From contig CAWGZJ010000027.1 of NCBI GenBank assembly GCA_963826975.1, positions 62,001 to 126,000 on the forward strand: a DNA stretch of 64,000 nucleotides, in the 5' to 3' direction. This DNA comes from Palsa-883 sp963826975 (lineage in GTDB: Bacteria; Pseudomonadota; Alphaproteobacteria; Acetobacterales; Acetobacteraceae). Numbering within the stretch: position 1 is the first letter of the stretch; each line of letters opens with the position of its first letter. The translations under genes and the position numbers were made by a program. Shown here one piece after another: positions 59,953 through 64,000 of the stretch. The notes beneath the pieces are model-generated. The model saw only the letters and a list, made by a program, of their open reading frames with translations. It searched no databases and was not told the origin of the DNA.

Positions 59953-60136
59953 GATTTATTCGGGCCGCCTAAAGGTTTCATCTTTCATTGGATGGCCGGA
60001 CGGCCGGTATCACGTGGTTGGTCGCCCCAGAGGTGTGCATTGGGCGGCGTTTACGATGCCGAACGTTTGGGGGCGTGCGTTGCAACAAGGTCGTACGTTG
60101 CAATAAGCAAGCGAGCCAAGGAAGCAAGGATTCCAC

Positions 60137-60176
60137 CACGGAGGCACGGAGGCACGGAGACACGGAGACACGGAGA
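60137..60176 (+). repeat. Five 8-bp CACGGAG(G/A) repeats near a GCGCTTCGCG palindrome
   Basis: Five contiguous copies of cacggagg/cacggaga lie before the pair gcgcttcgcgcg (60191 onward) and cgcgaagcgc (about 60224-60233). The combination echoes the hairpin at 15.55-15.70 kb. The whole gap 59953-60273 has no gene; it holds this element only. Confidence 0.8.
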
Positions 60177-60273
60177 AGCAAGAATTTTGGGCGCTTCGCG
60201 CGGGCGTCTGTTCAGGCACCACGCGAAGCGCACCACTGTGCCGGGGCACACACGTGATGGTCAGGCCAAACGT

Positions 60274-60756
60274 TCATTCGCGGTAGCAGGTCAGCGTTGG
60301 AGATAGGGCAAATGTCGATGACAATATGTCAAGCGATTGCTGGGCCAACGACCTTGGGAGTCCTCTGAAATAGATATGGAAATAGCTCGGGAATCCATCG
60401 GCTGCTTTCACATGCAGCAGAGCATCCATCCTCTTCGTAGAGTCCCCTGAGATGTTGATCTTTGCGTCACAGCCACCGATCTTGATCGACTTCGTCAGGT
60501 CACGATCTGACACCTCAGGTGCATTGCCCACGTAAATTCCGAGCGCGATCCTCCCTTCTGTTGTTATATCGTAGACGAAAAAATCTGGTGCAGCTTGTCG
60601 CAACGCCTCAATTTGATATCCAGCCGGCACGGTAATTTGGGCGAAGCGCCCTATGTCGACCGTCTGCGCGGACGACGCCGGCTCAGACGCACAGGCACAT
60701 AACGCGACAAGCAGCCAAACGACATACGACCTCAGAATCACCTGTACCACGGTCAC
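60274..60756 (-). CDS. Hypothetical lipoprotein-like exported protein
   Basis: About 160 residues from a GTG at 60756; other GTG codons at 60750 and 60741 could serve. A hydrophobic N-terminal segment (VVWLLVALCACASEPASS) has a possible lipobox LCAC, suggesting an outer-membrane or periplasmic lipoprotein. The body (ITVPAGYQIEALRQAAPDFF, GRIALGIYVGNAPEVSDRDL, FPSYFHIYFRGLPRSLAQQS) has no family I recognise. GC content is visibly lower than in all neighbours, and CACGGAG/CTCTGTG repeats lie on both sides in inverted orientation, both signs that it may have come by transfer. Confidence 0.6.
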   Translation of the reverse strand: MTVVQVILRSYVVWLLVALCACASEPASSAQTVDIGRFAQITVPAGYQIEALRQAAPDFFVYDITTEGRIALGIYVGNAPEVSDRDLTKSIKIGGCDAKINISGDSTKRMDALLHVKAADGFPSYFHIYFRGLPRSLAQQSLDILSSTFALSPTLTCYRE

Positions 60757-61106
60757 TTTGGTTCAAGACCGCCGGCAGAACTACCACCGAGAGCGCTAGC
60801 CGGTGCCAGTGCTGGCGCATTCCACTACTTTCTCTGTGTTCTTCGTGCCTACTGCGTAAATGGCCTCCGCCAGCGGCCTGGGCTGGACGCACGCAGGAGC
60901 ATTTTCACCCATCGCGGCGCGGCCGCCCGCCGGCTTACTCCGTGGTGACTTATTCTTGCCGAAGATCGGCCGCCCTGACTTGCCGCGGCACAGGCCGGCA
61001 TCCTCGACCCACTGGTCGCACGAAAGAAAGAACCCATGCCGGTGGTAGTGGCGACCGGGCGCTGGATCGGGTTCGGTATGCGTCCCACAGCACGAGGGAG
61101 CAAGCG

Positions 61107-62316
61107 ATGCGTATCGAGACCCGACCGCAAGACCACCCGACCGCCACCACGGCGGAGATTGCCAGACTTCTGGTGTCGTTTGAACTGAGCCAGAGCAAGT
61201 GGGTGCTGACCGTCCGCGCGCCGGGCAGCGCGAAGCTGTCGCGCTTCACGGTTGCAGCGCGCGACACGGAGAAGGTGTTGAGCCTGCTGACGGCGCAGCG
61301 CCAGCAAGCGGAGCGGCGCACCGGCCGGCCGGTGCGGATCGTGAGTATCTACGAGGCCGGGCTGGATGGGTTCTGGCTGCATCGCTGGCTGGAGGCGCAG
61401 GGGGTCGAGAGCCACGTGGTGGACGCGGCCTCGATCCTTGGCCCACAGCGCAAGCGGAACGCGAAAACCGACCGGATCGATGGCGAGAAGCTGCTGCGCA
61501 GCCTGGCGTCGTGGCTGGACGGTGAAGTTGGCGTGTGTTCGATGGTGGTGCCGCCGAGTGTGGCGCAGGAGGATATTCGCCGCCTGTCGCGTGAACGCGG
61601 CGAGTTGGTGGGCGAGCGGACGCGGCTGAGCAACCGGATCGGCGGGTTGCTTGCCAACCAGGGGATTGCCGGGTTCAAGCCGTTGCAGAAGGACGCGCGG
61701 CAAGTGCTGCAGACGTTGCGTACCGGCGATGGACGCGCGCTGCCGCCGCACCTTCATACGACGATCGAGCGGATCCTGCTGCGGCTTGAGTTGCTGTGCG
61801 AACAGATCAAGGCGGCGGAGGCGGAACGTGACGCGCTGCTGCGTGCCGCGCGGGTAGCTGCGGCGCCAGACACGGCGCCGGAGGCCGCGACAGCCGCGCC
61901 GCCCGAAATGGCGGCCGCGCCGTTGCTGTTGCGGCTGCGCGGGATCGGGCCGGAGTTTACCACAGTGCTGTCGTTGGAGTGTCTGAACAGAGACTTCGAC
62001 AATCGACGCCAGTTGGGGTCGTTCGCCGGCATCGCGCCGACACCGTGGTCCAGTGGCGGCGCGGAGCGCGAACAGGGCATCTCCAAAGCCGGGAACCGGC
62101 GGTTGCGGACGATCCTCATTGAGCTCGCCTGGTCGTGGCAGCGCCATCAGCCCGAACTCGACGCTGACGCAGTGGTTCCACAAGCGGATCAAGGGCCAAG
62201 GCGCGCGCGTGAAGCGCATCGCCATCGTTGCGCTGGCGCGCAAGCTGCTCGTCGCGCTGTGGCGCTACGTCAAGCACGGCGTGGTGCCGCAAGGTGCCGT
62301 GCTGAAGGCCGCGTGA
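61107..62316 (+). pseudogene. IS110-family transposase, one frameshift near 62150
   Basis: A DEDD-type recombinase of about 402 residues if one C in the CCC at 62149-62151 is removed (1210 bases is a multiple of three plus one; the text then reads RHQPNSTLTQWFHKRIKGQG). The ATG at 61107 follows GAGGGAG. Family marks: IVSIYEAGLDGFWLHRWLE, the segment HVVDAASILGPQRKRNAKTD, LRLRGIGPEFTTVLSLE, the conserved Ser region FAGIAPTPWSSGGAEREQGI, SKAGNRRLRTILIELAWSWQ and the end VALWRYVKHGVVP. IS110 enzymes excise and insert a circular intermediate guided by a bridge RNA. As written it is inactive; a miscounted C run is possible. Confidence 0.88.
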
Positions 62317-62881
62317 GCGGAACGCGGGACGAAACGATGAAGGAACACCGCGCCATGCGATGACAGACACACCGAGGTTCGGTCGGGCCTGATCAGCTCG
62401 CCGAAGTCCAGGGCACGGGACCGCATCCACGACGGGCTGAAAAACGCCGTAATGAAAGAATGGTCCCGATCGCCCAGCCCGCTGCCCCAAGCATGGGGGT
62501 TTATGGTGCAGCCACTCTGAGTGGCGACCGGATATGAGTTGATGTGGCGCGACGCCGCATGACCGACAGGGCTGGGACTTGCATCTGGACGATAGGGCGG
62601 AGTGAAGCTGCGAGCAGGACCGATCGCCGCCGAACGACACGAACGATTGTGCTTGGGTGGTGATGCCGGCCTCAAGTCCTGCGCTGCGCGCACCCGCAAG
62701 CGGGCGGCGGGACTTGACCCCGGCATCACCACCCAAGCCAGGCGCCGGGGTGCCCTTTAAGCACCCGTGGGCAGCAACTGACCACGGAAGGGAAAACCAC
62801 GAGATGAGCGAATTTCCACTTGACGGGGGACACCTCATATGAGTTCGTGGATACCGGCCTGCGCCACTGTTGTCCGGCATG
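62317..62881. other. Non-coding region between the two transposase genes
   Basis: 565 bases that hold the right part of the IS110 element, the hairpin at 62651-62738 and probably the outer end of the IS4-like element. Short open frames are shadows with no motif. The segment ending cacttgacgggggacacctc at about 62835 resembles the kind of end often found beside IS110 genes, but no target duplication could be confirmed. Confidence 0.5.
62651..62738. repeat. Stable hairpin downstream of the IS110 gene
   Basis: Arms at 62651-62679 and 62710-62738 pair at 27 of 29 positions (gcttgggtggtgatgccgg and its inverse); inside is a smaller stem acccgcaagcggg. It may be a REP-type repeat, a transcription terminator or part of the insertion sequence's right end. 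Confidence 0.85.
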
Positions 62882-64000
62882 TCAGTTGCATATCGGCAAC
62901 TGGAGCTGATTTGCGGGTCCGGGAGGCCTTGGTGGTGGCGGGTGTCGCGGATCGAGCAACTCGCTGATTGCGCGCCGGACGAACAGATGGGTGCGCACGA
63001 TCAGCAAGACCAATGCCGCGGCATAGGTTTGCGGCTGCGCTGCTTGCAGCATGCGGACCAGCAAATAAGCGATGAACGCCACGGCGATCTGGCTGCGGAT
63101 CGCATTCTCGCTGCTGCCCATGAACCGGCAGATCTTCAGGTTCTGCTTGATCCACTTAAAGAACAGCTCGATCTGCCAGCGCTCCTTGTAGAGAGCGGCA
63201 ATCTCCTCGGCCGGGCTGCTCAGGTCGTTGGTGAACAGCCGCAGCACCTTGCCGGTGTCGATGCGGATCGTCACCGCACGGCCGGTTTGACTGAACGGAT
63301 TGCGTCGGCTGGAGCAGAGCCGCGCCGGCAGCAGGCCCACCTGGTCGGACAGCACGACCCCGCCTGGAACCACCGGGCGCGATTGCGCCTCGCGCAGCGG
63401 CGTGTTGGTCTTCAGCCGGGTGACAAAGGTGCAGCCGGCGGCTGCCAGCCCCGCCCACCAGGCGAAGTCGTAGTAGCCGAGATCGAACACATAGGTGCAC
63501 CCGGCTCGATCGGCAGCAGGTCCTTGGCGGCGGTGATGTCGTTGATGCGGGCAGGGGTGATGTCGAAATAGACCGGCTTCTGCGCGGCCGGGTCGTAGAC
63601 CACGTGCAGCTTGGCGGCCACGGTGCCTTTGTGCAGTCCGAGCCAGTGCTGCATGCGCTGACCGACGTTGAGCTGGGTGGCATCGATCAGCCGAACGGCG
63701 GCCTTGATCACACGTCGCAGGGTGCGGCTGAGCTGGCCGATCAGTTCCCGCAGCAGATCGAAGAACAGCTCCGCCGGTCTCGCCCGCACCGCATCGGAGA
63801 GAGTGGAACGGGCCGGCGCCTTGCCGCCGAGCAAGCGCAGCGCGCCGGAATTCGGCGCCAGCGCCGTGATCACCGGACGCAGCCCCTGATGGCCGCCGAG
63901 GCTGCCAGCCAGCATGGCGAGGAACTGTTGGCGGCTGGTGAACCCGCGCTGGTCGTCGTCAGTACCGTGCTGGCGGACATGATGCTCGAAGCGGTGCCAG
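62882..64000 (-). pseudogene. IS4-like transposase, 5' end outside the window, one frameshift near 63501
   Basis: A DDE transposase read from the window edge (WHRFEHHVRQHGTDDDQRGF, then TSRQQFLAMLAGSLGGHQGL) through ARSTLSDAVRARPAELFFDL and VRLIDATQLNV (first Asp) to LPIEPG. One missing base near 63501 then shifts the frame; it continues CTYVFDLGYYDFAWWAGLAA (second Asp) and ends with LYKERWQIELFFKWIKQNLK (YREK-type Glu region) and the tail RTHLFVRRAISELLDP. These are the marks of IS4 and relatives. The start codon is beyond the window. Its outer end and inverted repeat were not identified. Confidence 0.85.

Larger units (their letters stand above)
60990..62740 (+). mobile_element. IS110-family insertion sequence (ends approximate)
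   Basis: The transposase at 61107-62316 plus flanking non-coding sequence. IS110 elements have no clear terminal inverted repeats, so the ends cannot be fixed by eye; the left limit is placed at the small paired segments near 60995 and the right at the hairpin ending 62738. The 350-base gap 60757-61106 contains no other gene. Confidence 0.45.

Noticed and set aside
60137..60176. Iteron-type origin of replication
   Set aside because: Only five 8-base units, no nearby replication initiator gene and no AT-rich melting region.

Overview
The window is about 64 kb of very GC-rich bacterial chromosome. Family content (xanthine-oxidase-type molybdoenzyme, Tat-exported ABC binding protein, PRC-barrel and DUF4142 envelope proteins, Ku plus full LigD, alpha-2-macroglobulin with PBP1C, SapC beside a LEPR-XLL giant) fits a free-living alphaproteobacterium, most likely an Acetobacteraceae/Rhodospirillales relative. 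That placement is inference from composition and gene families, not a database match. No rRNA, tRNA or CRISPR array was recognised.

Layout. 0-0.8 kb: start of a TauD/TfdA dioxygenase (minus strand) and a small VOC protein. 1-15.5 kb: a three-gene envelope cassette made of a 2075-residue exported protein with an LprI-type lysozyme-inhibitor-like N-terminus, an alpha-2-macroglobulin with a CTEQ thioester motif, and penicillin-binding protein 1C. REP-like inverted repeats sit on the start regions of the last two. 15.5-21 kb: an intergenic hairpin, then a polar amino-acid-type ABC transporter (binding protein, ATPase, two permeases), a DadA/DAO-type oxidoreductase and a DUF2161 protein. 21-25.8 kb: a PaoABC-like molybdenum dehydrogenase operon on the minus strand, divergent from a TetR regulator. 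25.8-31.7 kb: small envelope proteins, then Ku and LigD. 32.6-60 kb: SapC, a roughly 6.4-kilocodon LEPR-XLL giant protein, and four export-like genes: GAF-HlyD, PqqD/M50/lipoyl membrane protein, short SecA-like ATPase, exported HlyD adaptor. 60-64 kb: a low-GC lipoprotein-like gene, an IS110-family transposase and an IS4-like transposase running off the window.

The most interesting unit is 32.6-59.95 kb. The giant gene and the four genes after it overlap each other end to start, so they are probably translationally coupled. The set has a substrate-sized surface protein, a SecA-like motor lacking most of the C-terminal third of SecA, a membrane zinc-protease-like protein fused to a PqqD-like domain and a lipoyl hairpin domain, and two adaptor proteins. 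No ABC exporter ATPase or TolC-like protein is visible. I propose a dedicated export route for LEPR-XLL giants; this is inference from context.

Sequence quality matters here. Outside the giant gene, seven genes need about eleven single-base indels, about half of them in or next to short C or G runs, to read as full-length family members. The first 9 kb of the giant gene switch frame far more often, while its last 6.7 kb is one clean frame. Consensus errors explain this more economically than decay, but only the raw reads can settle it.
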